Positions 15,804 to 24,640 of a stretch of DNA of 46,406 bases are shown piece after piece. The notes under the pieces were generated by a model. It had not been told where the DNA came from, did not search any database, and saw nothing but the letters and a program-made list of their open reading frames with translations. A program made the position numbers and the translations under genes. Source of the DNA: Lewinellaceae bacterium (GTDB taxonomy: Bacteria > Bacteroidota > Bacteroidia > Chitinophagales > Saprospiraceae); assembly GCA_947476195.1 (NCBI GenBank), contig CANJPT010000021.1, positions 1 to 46,406 of the forward strand, in the 5' to 3' direction. Numbering within the stretch: position 1 is the stretch's first letter; each line of letters begins with the position of its first letter.

Positions 15804-17061
15804 TCATTTCTTTATAACCGGCAACTCAAAAGCCACTTTAGTACCCTTCCCCACCTCCGAAGTGATCTTAATCGAGCCGCCAATATCATGCGCGCGTTAG
15901 GTCATACTTCCAAGGCCTACCCCGGTGTCGATCTTTTCAGCAACGTTGAAACCAATTCCATTATCGGCAACCAGGAGCGTCATTTTTTCCAAATCAGTTA
16001 AGAGGCTGATATCCATTCGGGTACACTCGCTGTGCTTCATGGCATTGTTGATGGCCTCTTTGAAAATTAGGAAGGCATTGCGTCGGGCCTCAATGTCCAA
16101 TTCCATGACCGGCAGATTGCGCGGAATATTGAGTTGGTAATCAATGTCCTTGGCATCCAGGAATTTTTGTGCGTGCTCGCGCATGCTGTCGGCCATGTTA
16201 TTCAAGTAATCTGGATGGGGCTTGACGGCCCAGATCAGGTCGCTGATGCTCTCCAGTGTGCTTTGGGCGCTCTTGCTGATTTGTTCAAGCAAGGGCGCAG
16301 CCTCAGGTACCTTGTGGGCAAATTGCTGGTGTGCTACTTTACTTAGGATCCGGATGCCGGACATGGAAGCGGCGATATCATCGGGCAGATCACGTGCGAT
16401 CCGGTCTTTTACTTTCTGCTTGGCGGCTTGAACGGCCAGGAGATTTTCCTGCTGCTCCATCGATAATTTGAGCTGCAAAACCGTCCGGTCGCTGTCTACA
16501 AATCCGTGCCAGCGGATAAAGGCTACGGCGAAGATCATGGCCTCAATGATGAAGCCCCACATGACCGCATATTGTATAAAGGGATAATTGGGCAAGACAT
16601 TGATATTCCCCAACAGATTGAGGGAAAAGGACGCTGCAAGGGGCAAAAAGGCAAATACCACGATCCGTGCCCGGATGCTGGTCCGGAAATTCTGGATGAT
16701 CACGATGACCGAAACCAGGGTAATGACCAGAATAGAAAGCATGGTAGCGGTGAAGATCACCTGCATCAGCAGACCATGTTCGTATTTGACCAGTACGCCA
16801 AAAACACCCGTGAGTACAAACATGGCGCCCAGGTACCATTTGGTTACCCGATCCTGCCATTTATCCAATTCCCACAATCGTATAAAATACCGGTAAAAAA
16901 GCCCGTAAGTGGCCACCATCAGGAAGAAAATGCCGTGACGCTACATAACCGGGAAGATATTGATGACCGCGGAGTAGTTATAAGCCTCCCGCAAGAGCAC
17001 CACCAGTACATAAGCCAGATAGAACAGATACATCGGGTCGCGGTACAGCGGTTCTCGGTTT
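15804..17061 (-). pseudogene. Decayed 7TM-DISM/HisKA_3 sensor histidine kinase
   Basis: Reading leftward, the frame begins inside a 7TM-DISM sensor ('NREPLYRDPMYLFYLAYVLV') at the edge of an IS end, so the 5' part is missing. A TAG at 16941-16943 interrupts '..INIFPVM*RHGIFFL'. The frame then runs through membrane helices to the dimerisation motif 'RIARDLPDDIAAS', where family members have 'RDLHDDIG': the phospho-acceptor His is Pro. The N box 'FKEAINNAMKHS' and G1 'VADNGIGF' follow. A TAA at 15897-15899 interrupts '..GLGSMT*RAHDIGG'. The same frame then finishes 'SIKITSEVGKGTKVAFELP' and ends at TGA 15804. Both stops are explained by single C-to-T changes of Gln codons. An ORF from 16919 to 15897 exists but should not be annotated as an active kinase. 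Confidence 0.85.
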
Positions 17062-17910
17062 GTAAAAAGTTAGGATGTGATTTAGTTTTTTTTGTAGTTC
17101 ATTGAACATCAATATGTTTCGTTCAAAAAATGCATGATTGATGAATTGATAAAATTGGTAAGAGAAGGCTTTAAGACTATTAAGGATCATCGCAAGTACA
17201 ATTCAACTTACTCATTAGCGGATTTGTTGAGCGCTGGTTTAGCGGTTTTTTCTCTCAAAGCCCCCTTATTATTGGCTTTTCGCCTGCAGTATCCACTTCG
17301 CAGTGAGAATTTGAAGCGGATTTATGGGATTGAGCAAATTCCCGAAGACACTGCATTGCGAGAGGGACTTGACGGGGTGGAGCCGATGCTCTTACAGGCA
17401 CAGTTCAATCCTTTGGTGGACAGGTTGCGCAAAGAAGATATGGTGAAACAGCGGCAGGTTTTAGGAGGTTTTACACTGCTTGCTGGTGATGGCACCGGAC
17501 ATTTTTGTTCCGCGAACCGGTCCTGCGCACATTGTTTGACCAAGCAGCATCGCAACGGCACCATCACAAATCATCACCAACTTTTGGGGGCGGTTTGGGT
17601 GCACCCGGAAGAGAAAACTGTTTTCCCCATTGCAGTGGAACCCTTTGTACACCAAGATGGTCATGTGAAAAACGATTGTGAACTCAATGCAGCAAAACGC
17701 CTTATCCCACAAATTCGAAAAGCTTAGATAAATCCTTTCAAAAAGCGCTAGAAACATGCAAAATCAAAAGGGCTTTGTGGGAAAAAGTCAGACAGGTTTT
17801 TGATCTCTTACCAGCCTTGTCAATGAACGCAATCTATAGGTTTATCGCTCTAAACCGTCAAGTAAATCACCCTATGCTCGAATAAATCACATGATGTTTT
17901 TTTATAAACC
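17057..17910 (+). mobile_element. Internally deleted insertion sequence
   Basis: Imperfect ~28-bp terminal inverted repeats are visible. The left end (17057-17084, GGTTTGTAAAAA...ATGTGATTTA) matches the reverse complement of the right end (17883-17910, GGTTTATAAAAA...ATGTGATTTA). Between them is a transposase lacking its middle. The left end truncates the histidine kinase gene. No clear target-site duplication is visible, and kinase sequence does not resume to the right, so a later rearrangement or imprecise deletion is likely. Confidence 0.7.
17134..17885 (+). pseudogene. DDE transposase remnant, internal deletion and frameshift
   Basis: The ORF 17134-17727 gives the N-terminal ~197 residues of an IS4-like DDE transposase. 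The first catalytic Asp is in 'LLAGDGTGHF' (near residue 127), followed by a Cys/His cluster ('CSANRSCAHC') and 'HQDGHVKNDCELNAAKR'. At 17725 the frame stops. A second frame, shifted by deletion, continues from about 17717 with 'SLDKSFQKALETCK' and 'LWEKVRQVFDLLPALSMNAI' to a stop at 17883-17885, which looks like the authentic C-terminus. The central segment with the second Asp and the catalytic Glu is gone, so the protein cannot transpose itself. Confidence 0.75.
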
Positions 17911-17958
17911 GATAACCGCTGAGAACCCGACAAACAGGTTAATTTTGTTTCATAACAC

Positions 17959-17988
17959 TTGTTTTTTTACCTGCGCTGATTATCTTTG
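17959..17988 (+). promoter_or_regulatory. Strong Bacteroidota promoter with no ORF downstream
   Basis: TTG (17959-17961), 19 nt, then TATCTTTG (17981-17988), an exact -7 match. It lies 48 bp outside the IS end and points into a 380-bp ORF-free region. Confidence 0.7.
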
Positions 17989-17994
17989 CTATGC

Positions 17995-18303
17995 CTTGGC
18001 AATTGTGAACCCGTAAGCTTATAAAAAACCAGTGTATGCCTGAATTTCAGTCGCAGAGTTTTGCTACACCCGGCTGACAAAAGACACCCCGACCACGGAA
18101 CCTAAAAGACCCCGGATGCACTCCCGGTGCTTCTACGTTCATCCGAACTGACGCTCATTCGTATTTTTTCGATCTAATCCGTATTTATTGGGCAGATATC
18201 TGCTCTACAGCATGACATTCAATGCTAAATCTCGTGTGGCGCACTGCGCCGCAATGCCGGATGTTTGCCCCGAAGCCAGGGTGGGGCAAACAAATTTTTT
18301 CTG
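17995..18303 (+). ncRNA. Candidate structured RNA or long leader
   Basis: Between the promoter at 17959-17988 and a hairpin plus T-run at 18263-18300 no coding frame is credible. The interval contains stems TCAGTCG/CGGCTGA (18047-18077) and CGGATG/CATCCG (18113-18145), the latter enclosing GCAC/GTGC. The 18040-18150 stretch is visibly more GC-rich than its surroundings. I found no match by eye to 6S, SRP, RNase P, tmRNA or the common riboswitch motifs. It could be an independent RNA, or a leader with attenuator for the 982-aa surface protein at 18377. Confidence 0.4.
18263..18300 (+). terminator. Intrinsic terminator or attenuator
   Basis: A perfect 9-bp stem GTTTGCCCC/GGGGCAAAC (18263-18271, 18283-18291) is followed by CAAATTTTTT. 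It lies 77 bp before the surface-protein start, so it could end the candidate RNA or attenuate the gene. Confidence 0.6.
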
Positions 18304-18376
18304 TTTTCTTAAACCATTGCAACCGATGTTACAATGCGTATGACCAATCTTTTTTTAAATTCTACAAACATTTTTT

Positions 18377-21325
18377 ATGTTACGCAAAATTTTCTTTTGT
18401 AATAATTGGGGGGGGGCAACGATGCTTCTGTTTTCCTCTATCTTTATTTTCCTAACATGGTTACCACTAAATGTTAAGGCTCAGGCATGTAATGATTGGG
18501 AGATTGAAATATGCAACCAAGCTAAGCCTCCCTCTGTTGTTGATCCCTCCTGTACTAATCCATTTCCTCATAATCCATGTAACACAGTCTATTATTATAT
18601 TTACCTTGCTAAATCGGGTAACGCGAACAACATAAACCTCCCCTTTCAATTCAACTTTTATGAATTTAATTTAAGTGGTTCATTGATCGTAACGCCAAGC
18701 CCAATTACCTCTCGGATTACCTCCAAGCCAAATGAAGGGGTTTCGCTTATGTGCTCACCAAATGGGCTTAATGATCCAAATATCCCCTCCAGTCCACTAT
18801 ATAGAGTAGAAGAAAACAATCAAAAATTCTCTTACAAAGTAATTGACTCTGGGGCACCTGTAAACTGGACTGTTTTTGGGCGACGACTTCTCTGCGTTTT
18901 GGCGGTTAATGCATATCCTGGAGAAATTATTGAACTGGGGCAACTTAGTGCCAGCGTGAAGTTCAGTAATGGAAATATTTGCAATTTAAGCATTAGCGGT
19001 TGTGACGGCGGGCCCATACCCTCATACCAAGTTCTGCCACCAACAAATACATGTGTGGGAACAGGGTTTCAACTTCGGCAAGGGACTGCACAAAATGACC
19101 CTGTACCAGGTTATCCCAACCGCAAAAAAATACCCGTTTTTGTCTTTTCGCAACCTAATGAGATCTATAACATACAACGACTTGACTTTTTAATGAAGGT
19201 AGAAGCTCCAGCACTTATGGCAGGGATCTCCCTCGAAGCAGGATTATTTCCAGCAAATGAACTTGAACTATACAACGAGACTACCGGGCCGATCACTAAT
19301 AAGCGAATTTTTGCAGATTATCGATTTGTTTCAATAAATGCTACCAATACAGCTACTCCCGGAAACACGCTGTTTTACATTATTCTAGATGGCCCTCAAC
19401 TGTCATCAGATTGTGGTAGTACAACTGTAACTTTTACCGATAACCGAAGGCTACTGTTAGGCCCTAGTGGTAGTTGTTGCCAACCCAGTGTAGTAGGCGG
19501 CCCTCAATTAGTGGAATGGAATACGGCCCCTTGTCCTGTTTTATGCTCGCAGTTTGAAGTGAAGGCCAAAACAGCTTCCAGTATTCCGCCAGGTGCCGAC
19601 CCTTGTCACTCGGTGTTCTTTGATGTGGATATGTTGTCCATAGTCAGTAAGAAATACACCGAAGGCAGGATACAGGTAGAGGTAAAGTACTCTGGAACGC
19701 TTACCTGGAGCCCAACCTTATCATCCAGTGCTTATTGTAGCACTATGAGCAGCTGCGTTTCAGTTGTTCAAATTGCTCCGGGTCTTTTAGGGTTGACTTT
19801 TGATATTGACGGGAATACTCTAATTGACTTAAGTGCCACCAACCCTCAAAATCTGATCCGTTTTGGTTTTGTGGCCACCAATGCTTGCATTGAGGCAGTT
19901 ACTTTCCGGAATGCCATTTTTACAGAGCAAAATGCCACGATACCTTGTTTGCCAACTACAGTGTCTCAAATCAATGGCACTGTATTGGCTGATGATATAT
20001 GCATCACCAGCCTGACGATGACCTATGAGTTGCACTTTGGCCCTTTGATGGAAGATGTCGGATACAGAGTGGGAGACGATGACCCCACTTCACCTACGGA
20101 TCCTATCACATGCGAAATGTCTGGTCAAGGTAGTAGCCTAACTAACGGAAGTGTTGCAATATGCGCTTGTTATTTGCCTAACCAACCCCAATGGGTTTAT
20201 CCTGCAAAAGTCGATAACCCGCTCAACGGTGTGACCACTTACGACCTCGTGTTGATCAGTAAACACATCCTTGGAATTGAACCTTTTGACAGCCCTTACA
20301 AGATGACCGCCGCTGACGTGAACAATTCAGGTAGTATTACTACTTTCGATATTGTTGAACTTCGAAAACTTATTTTGGGTATTTATGGTCCGCAACTACC
20401 GCCAACCCCACCGAATCCATGGCCATATAATTCGTACAAATTTGTGGACAAAACTATCCTGCTTCCACCATTTCCTTTAACACCATTATCCCAGACTGTG
20501 CAGGTTACAGTACCCCCTTTGGGCGCAATCGCTGCATTTAAAGGGATCAAAATTGGAGATGTGAACAACACAGCGTTAGGAGCAAGTCTTTTGCTCATGG
20601 ACGAAAGAAATACTTCAACCATCCCACTTGGGTTTCTGCCATCAGGAGGTAAAAAGGGTGACAGGGTGAGTATCCCTGTCTTTATCCAAGATTCCCTAGA
20701 TTACAACAGCTGGCAAATAGCGATTCATTACAACCCCTTGCAATGGAAATTAACCAACGTAGTATGGGCGTCGCAAATGGGCGAAATGCCTGAACAATAT
20801 TGGTCCGAGACCTCAAGTGGACACATTCGATTACTCGGTTACAATGCAATCGGGGGTTTGGTACATTTACCCATAGGTGTTCCTTTGTTCTATCTGGAAG
20901 GCGAATTGTTGCAAGACACTTCGGCTATTACGCTTGGGTTGGATGATAAGATAGTAGATTTTCTATCGGAATCCTACGGGATGAACGGAGACAAAGGTTC
21001 ATTTGTCCTTCGAGCCGCCAATGCGACCGAAATGGTGGTTTCGCCTCCCAACTCGATGCCTAACAAGGTCGCATGGTCTGCAGAAATCTATCCTAACCCG
21101 GCTGGGAAGGCTTTTCGGATACATATTAAAGCACCAGAGGATGGTATTGGCAGCATAAGGTTCTTTAACACGCTGGGACAATTAGTGGCAGAGGATATAC
21201 AAGGCTTCGTCAAAGGGGAAAATATCATTACTTCTGCCAGCCTTCCCGTGCTACAATCTGGTATATATGTGGTAGAAATCAATGCATCCTGGGGGCAAAA
21301 ATCGCTTCGCTTGGTAAAAAACTGA
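18377..21325 (+). CDS. Large T9SS surface protein with dockerin-like and cohesin-like modules
   Basis: The frame is 982 aa. Two starts are possible: ATG 18377, or ATG 18422, which gives a cleaner signal peptide (MLLFSSIFIF... ending VKAQA). A run of nine Gs (18408-18416) lies between them. The first ~600 residues are Cys-containing beta-rich sequence without a recognised domain. At about 612-672 is a two-repeat dockerin-like module ('LNGVTTYDLVLISKH', 'AADVNNSGSITTFDI') close to that of the protease at 11468. Residues ~763-870 look like a cohesin-type beta-sandwich ('SIPVFIQDSLDYNSWQIAIHY'). A T9SS type A sorting domain ends the protein (~902-982; 'EIYPNPAGKAF', 'FNTLGQLV', 'LQSGIYVVEI'). Function is probably adhesive or structural. 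Confidence 0.85.
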   Translation: MLRKIFFCNNWGGATMLLFSSIFIFLTWLPLNVKAQACNDWEIEICNQAKPPSVVDPSCTNPFPHNPCNTVYYYIYLAKSGNANNINLPFQFNFYEFNLSGSLIVTPSPITSRITSKPNEGVSLMCSPNGLNDPNIPSSPLYRVEENNQKFSYKVIDSGAPVNWTVFGRRLLCVLAVNAYPGEIIELGQLSASVKFSNGNICNLSISGCDGGPIPSYQVLPPTNTCVGTGFQLRQGTAQNDPVPGYPNRKKIPVFVFSQPNEIYNIQRLDFLMKVEAPALMAGISLEAGLFPANELELYNETTGPITNKRIFADYRFVSINATNTATPGNTLFYIILDGPQLSSDCGSTTVTFTDNRRLLLGPSGSCCQPSVVGGPQLVEWNTAPCPVLCSQFEVKAKTASSIPPGADPCHSVFFDVDMLSIVSKKYTEGRIQVEVKYSGTLTWSPTLSSSAYCSTMSSCVSVVQIAPGLLGLTFDIDGNTLIDLSATNPQNLIRFGFVATNACIEAVTFRNAIFTEQNATIPCLPTTVSQINGTVLADDICITSLTMTYELHFGPLMEDVGYRVGDDDPTSPTDPITCEMSGQGSSLTNGSVAICACYLPNQPQWVYPAKVDNPLNGVTTYDLVLISKHILGIEPFDSPYKMTAADVNNSGSITTFDIVELRKLILGIYGPQLPPTPPNPWPYNSYKFVDKTILLPPFPLTPLSQTVQVTVPPLGAIAAFKGIKIGDVNNTALGASLLLMDERNTSTIPLGFLPSGGKKGDRVSIPVFIQDSLDYNSWQIAIHYNPLQWKLTNVVWASQMGEMPEQYWSETSSGHIRLLGYNAIGGLVHLPIGVPLFYLEGELLQDTSAITLGLDDKIVDFLSESYGMNGDKGSFVLRAANATEMVVSPPNSMPNKVAWSAEIYPNPAGKAFRIHIKAPEDGIGSIRFFNTLGQLVAEDIQGFVKGENIITSASLPVLQSGIYVVEINASWGQKSLRLVKN

Positions 21326-21360
21326 GCGTATTGATGCTCGGAGTATCTAATTCTTATTTA

Positions 21361-21392
21361 GTTGGGGGAGTGGTTTCGATCACTCCCCCAAC
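21361..21392 (+). terminator. Perfect 12-bp stem between the two surface-protein genes
   Basis: GTTGGGGGAGTG (21361-21372) and CACTCCCCCAAC (21381-21392) form a perfect stem with an 8-nt loop, 24 bp before the next ATG. There is no T-run, so it may be a weak terminator, an mRNA stabiliser or a translation-control hairpin. Confidence 0.5.
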
Positions 21393-21415
21393 TTCATCAT
21401 ACCATCCCTTTTCCT

Positions 21416-24400
21416 ATGGTCCGCATATACATTTTATGGGTTGTTCTATGGAGCATCCCGAGCCTTTCCAGCAGCCAATCACGCTATTTTGTAGATGGAA
21501 ATGCTGTAGGGCAAAACAACGGCCAAAGTTGGGCCGATGCATTTCTTGATTTGCATGACGCGCTCGCCCTCGCCCTTTCGGGGGATGAAATTTGGGTAGC
21601 TCAGGGCGAATATTTCCCATCTGGCACAGCTGACCGATCGGCGCGGTTTCAGCTGACATCGGGCGCAAAACTCTATGGCAGTTTTGCTGGTACAGAAATG
21701 CTTATTGAAGAAAGGAAGCTGGACCAAAACCCAAGCATACTGAGCGGTGACATTGGTCTGGTTGGTGATAGCCTTGACAATTCCTACACCATTTTACACC
21801 TTGCTAATCCTGAATTGGGTACTTGGGTGGATGGTTTTACCTTCCGTTACGGACAAGCTGATGATCCTGCGCTGTCCAATTCTCAAGCAGGGACTTCAGG
21901 CGCAGCCATTTTTATAGACGGGACTAACAGCATTGCCTACCCTAACATTCAGAATTGTGTATTTGAGCACAATACTGCCCGATCCAATGGAGGTGCTATT
22001 TATGTGGAAGGTGGTGGCACAGGGTCGGTAGCGCCTACGTTTAAAAACTGTCGTTTTTACCAAAATCGGAGTTTCCTCGGCAGTGGCGGGGGCGTATATC
22101 GGAACGGAGGCAGTTGGCTTGAACGCCCCAAGGATATAGAGCACTGCCAGTTTATTGAGAACGGGGCTGCGAGATCCGGGGGGGGCTTATACTTGAATGA
22201 CTCTGAGAGGAGCGATACTGCCAACATTGTTGGATGTCAGTTCCAAGGGAATTGGGCAGGGATCTGCTCAGACGCTGTTGCTTGGGGGTATGTCAGGAAT
22301 ACGGGGTCATATATAAAAATTGTAACAAGCGATTTTGCGGAACACCATCATTCCGGAACGCTTATGATGGATGTGTTCGGGCCAGATTTAGCCACTTCCG
22401 AATTCTATGCAGTGATTGATTCTTGTGTATTTTCTAATAATAGCACGACTGAGACTTCAACAAGGTCGATGATTGGAGGGTTAAGGTTTTATAGTGATAA
22501 TAAATGGGATATTAGAAACACTTATATATCCGAAAACAGGGGCTCATTTTTTCTCTCCGACGAGAGTAACCGAGGGGAGCCACATAACTTTTATAATATA
22601 GAGTTACAAAATAATTCTTGGGATGCTCTTTTTACCATAGCATCTGACATTGTATGTAACAAAATTAGCATCCATGATAACACTACGGGCTTGTTTTTTA
22701 CCTATTTAAACGTAACACCTGGAGTACCTTACCCTTATTCAATAAAACTTTCAAATTCAGAAATCTATAATAATAAATTGTATAGTGGTTTCACTGATTT
22801 TAGAGGAACAGGTTTATGTTCTATTAATTCTTCTACGTTTTCCAACAATCAAATAATCAACGCGATAGCCGCGTTTGAGGTTTCAAAATTTTTAATTTCC
22901 AACTCGATTTCATATGATAATATTTACATTGGTCTAGGCAAACAATATCCATTTTTATTCGACGTGTTGGATTCCCTTTATGTGTCTAACTCGTCTCTTG
23001 ATACTCTTCCAGTACCCTCCCTTGTACATTTTTATGGGCCAGGGTCCTTGTTCTCTACAGACCCGCTTTTTGCAGACTATCAAGCGGGAGATTTAAACCT
23101 CCTCCCCTGCTCACCCCTAATCAATGCGGGCTCCAACGCCGCCGCCGCAGGCCTCCTAACCGACCTCCTAGGCAATCCCCGCATCCAGGGCGGCACGGTA
23201 GACATCGGAGCTTACGAGTCTCCGGCTTTCAGCCTGGCTGCAGAACCTGTGGTAAAACCCGCCTGCGTCGGCGAGTCCAACGGCAGCATCTCCATCAGCC
23301 CGGTATTTGGCTGTGAACCCTATATTTACAACTGGTCGCCTCAGGCCGGCACCGGCCCTGAACTCAGCGGCCTGCTTCCCGGCAGCTACCTGCTCACCCT
23401 CACCGACGGCAGTGGCCGGCAAATCCTGGATACTGTACAGGTTAGTACTTCCAGCCTTCCCGAACTGAGCACCAGCAGCACGGACGTGGATTGCACCAGC
23501 GGACTGGGCGGCAGCATCACCGCTTTAGTCAGCAACGGCGCTGCGCCCTATCATTATCAGTGGCTACCCGCGGCGGCAGACACGGCTTATCTCGGGCAGC
23601 TTCCACCGGGCAATTATGCCCTGACGGTCACCGACATCAACGGCTGTCGCGATTCGGCCTCGGCCAGCCTCGTGCTGCAAGGCCTGCTGAGTCTGATGGT
23701 AGATGGTCAGATCATTCGTTGTTTTGGCGAAACCGGCTGGTTGTCGGCTACGCCGGTGACAGGGATTGCGCCGTATACCTGGGCCTGGACGGGCTGGCCG
23801 GGCACAGACGCCCTTGCAGAGCCACTGGGGCCGGGCAATTACTCCGTGACGGTCACAGATGCTTACGGATGCACGTCATCGAAAACTTTTCCACCCATGA
23901 CAGAGCCGGGCTTGCTCACGATAGGCACTGGCAGTAGCGATCAGACCCAAACAAATCCACCCAATGGGGCTGCGGTGGTAACCACCATCTCCGGCGGCAC
24001 AGCACCCTTTGGATATCAATGGGATATGGGTAGCACAGCGCAGGCCATCGGGGGCCTCGTGGCGGGCACCTACACCGTGACGGTAACGGATAAAAATGGC
24101 TGCGAGGCAGTGGCGGAAGTGGTGGTGGATTTGATGGTGGGCACAGGCGAGGCGGCAGGTAGAGCGGTGCTGATGTACCCGAATCCTGCGGCGGACTGGG
24201 TGCGGGTGCTACTTCCGGAAGGCATCAATTCTTGTACGGTAGAGATTTCCGACGCGTCAGGGCGGGTGCTGCGCTCCACAACGCTGCCCCATGCGTCAGT
24301 TTCAGGTATCCTTGACCTGAGCGGATTGCCGGGCGGGAACTATTGGGTGATGCTGCGGAATGGGGAGGTTTTATTTGTTGGGAAGTTGATGAAGCGGTGA
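21416..24400 (+). CDS. Parallel beta-helix surface protein with SprB-like repeats and T9SS domain
   Basis: The ATG at 21416 (994 aa) gives a signal peptide (MVRIYILWVVL... to about residue 25); the open frame to a TTG at 21362 would run through a hairpin. Residues ~28-560 are a right-handed beta-helix of the polymorphic-outer-membrane/choice-of-anchor type. It opens 'YFVDGNAVGQNNGQSWADAF' and closes 'PLINAGSNAAAAG...DIGAYES' (~565-601). Four or so SprB-type repeats follow (~607-910; 'CVGESNGSISISP', 'LPPGNYALTVTDINGC', 'LGPGNYSVTVTDAYGC'). The T9SS sorting domain covers ~918-994 ('MYPNPAADWVRV', 'LSGLPGGNYWVML'). Base composition changes sharply near 23090: the beta-helix part is AT-rich, the SprB part GC-rich. 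Likely adhesin; related to SprB-type gliding or attachment proteins. Confidence 0.86.
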   Translation: MVRIYILWVVLWSIPSLSSSQSRYFVDGNAVGQNNGQSWADAFLDLHDALALALSGDEIWVAQGEYFPSGTADRSARFQLTSGAKLYGSFAGTEMLIEERKLDQNPSILSGDIGLVGDSLDNSYTILHLANPELGTWVDGFTFRYGQADDPALSNSQAGTSGAAIFIDGTNSIAYPNIQNCVFEHNTARSNGGAIYVEGGGTGSVAPTFKNCRFYQNRSFLGSGGGVYRNGGSWLERPKDIEHCQFIENGAARSGGGLYLNDSERSDTANIVGCQFQGNWAGICSDAVAWGYVRNTGSYIKIVTSDFAEHHHSGTLMMDVFGPDLATSEFYAVIDSCVFSNNSTTETSTRSMIGGLRFYSDNKWDIRNTYISENRGSFFLSDESNRGEPHNFYNIELQNNSWDALFTIASDIVCNKISIHDNTTGLFFTYLNVTPGVPYPYSIKLSNSEIYNNKLYSGFTDFRGTGLCSINSSTFSNNQIINAIAAFEVSKFLISNSISYDNIYIGLGKQYPFLFDVLDSLYVSNSSLDTLPVPSLVHFYGPGSLFSTDPLFADYQAGDLNLLPCSPLINAGSNAAAAGLLTDLLGNPRIQGGTVDIGAYESPAFSLAAEPVVKPACVGESNGSISISPVFGCEPYIYNWSPQAGTGPELSGLLPGSYLLTLTDGSGRQILDTVQVSTSSLPELSTSSTDVDCTSGLGGSITALVSNGAAPYHYQWLPAAADTAYLGQLPPGNYALTVTDINGCRDSASASLVLQGLLSLMVDGQIIRCFGETGWLSATPVTGIAPYTWAWTGWPGTDALAEPLGPGNYSVTVTDAYGCTSSKTFPPMTEPGLLTIGTGSSDQTQTNPPNGAAVVTTISGGTAPFGYQWDMGSTAQAIGGLVAGTYTVTVTDKNGCEAVAEVVVDLMVGTGEAAGRAVLMYPNPAADWVRVLLPEGINSCTVEISDASGRVLRSTTLPHASVSGILDLSGLPGGNYWVMLRNGEVLFVGKLMKR

Positions 24401-24435
24401 AAAAGAATAAGATTTTCGTTTGACCTGATACTAAC

Positions 24436-24484
24436 CCCCAGCCTTGTCATTCTGTCGGGTTCCGTCAGAATGACAAGGCTGGGG
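24436..24484. repeat. Perfect 19-bp inverted repeat
   Basis: CCCCAGCCTTGTCATTCTG (24436-24454) and its exact complement (24466-24484) flank an 11-nt loop. It shares 'ATGACAAGGCT' with the element at 6264 and so belongs to a dispersed family. It may also terminate the surface-protein transcript, although there is no T-run. Confidence 0.65.
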
Positions 24485-24589
24485 TACTCGAATTCGCAGA
24501 AGAAACTTGCATACCTGCCAAAGCTTGAAAAGACCTGAAAGGTCTGGTGCCCAATAATTACATCATTTATTATTTTTTCAAAACAAGAC

Positions 24590-24620
24590 TTGATTCACTA
24601 AACACTGTTCAGTAACTTTG
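24590..24620 (+). promoter_or_regulatory. tetR promoter overlapped by a palindromic operator
   Basis: TTG (24590-24592), 20 nt, TAACTTTG (24613-24620). Between and overlapping them is a 17-bp near-palindrome ACTAAACACTGTTCAGT (24597-24613), symmetric at 14 of 17 positions. Its position over the core promoter fits autorepression by the downstream TetR protein. Confidence 0.65.
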
Positions 24621-24640
24621 CGCCGTTTAGCAAAACACAC

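Noticed and set aside
15897-16919. Intact sensor histidine kinase of 340 aa
   Set aside because: Conserved kinase sequence continues in the same frame beyond both stop codons and the phospho-acceptor His is Pro, so it is a fragment of a pseudogene.
17995-18303. 6S RNA, SRP RNA, RNase P RNA or tmRNA
   Set aside because: The landmark motifs of these RNAs were not found by eye, so only 'candidate structured RNA' is claimed.
21362-21415. Upstream start of the beta-helix protein
   Set aside because: This stretch encodes a hairpin and would mask the signal peptide that begins at ATG 21416.
23491-23937. 148-aa ORF inside the SprB-like region
   Set aside because: Out-of-frame shadow of the GC-rich repeat region of the beta-helix protein.
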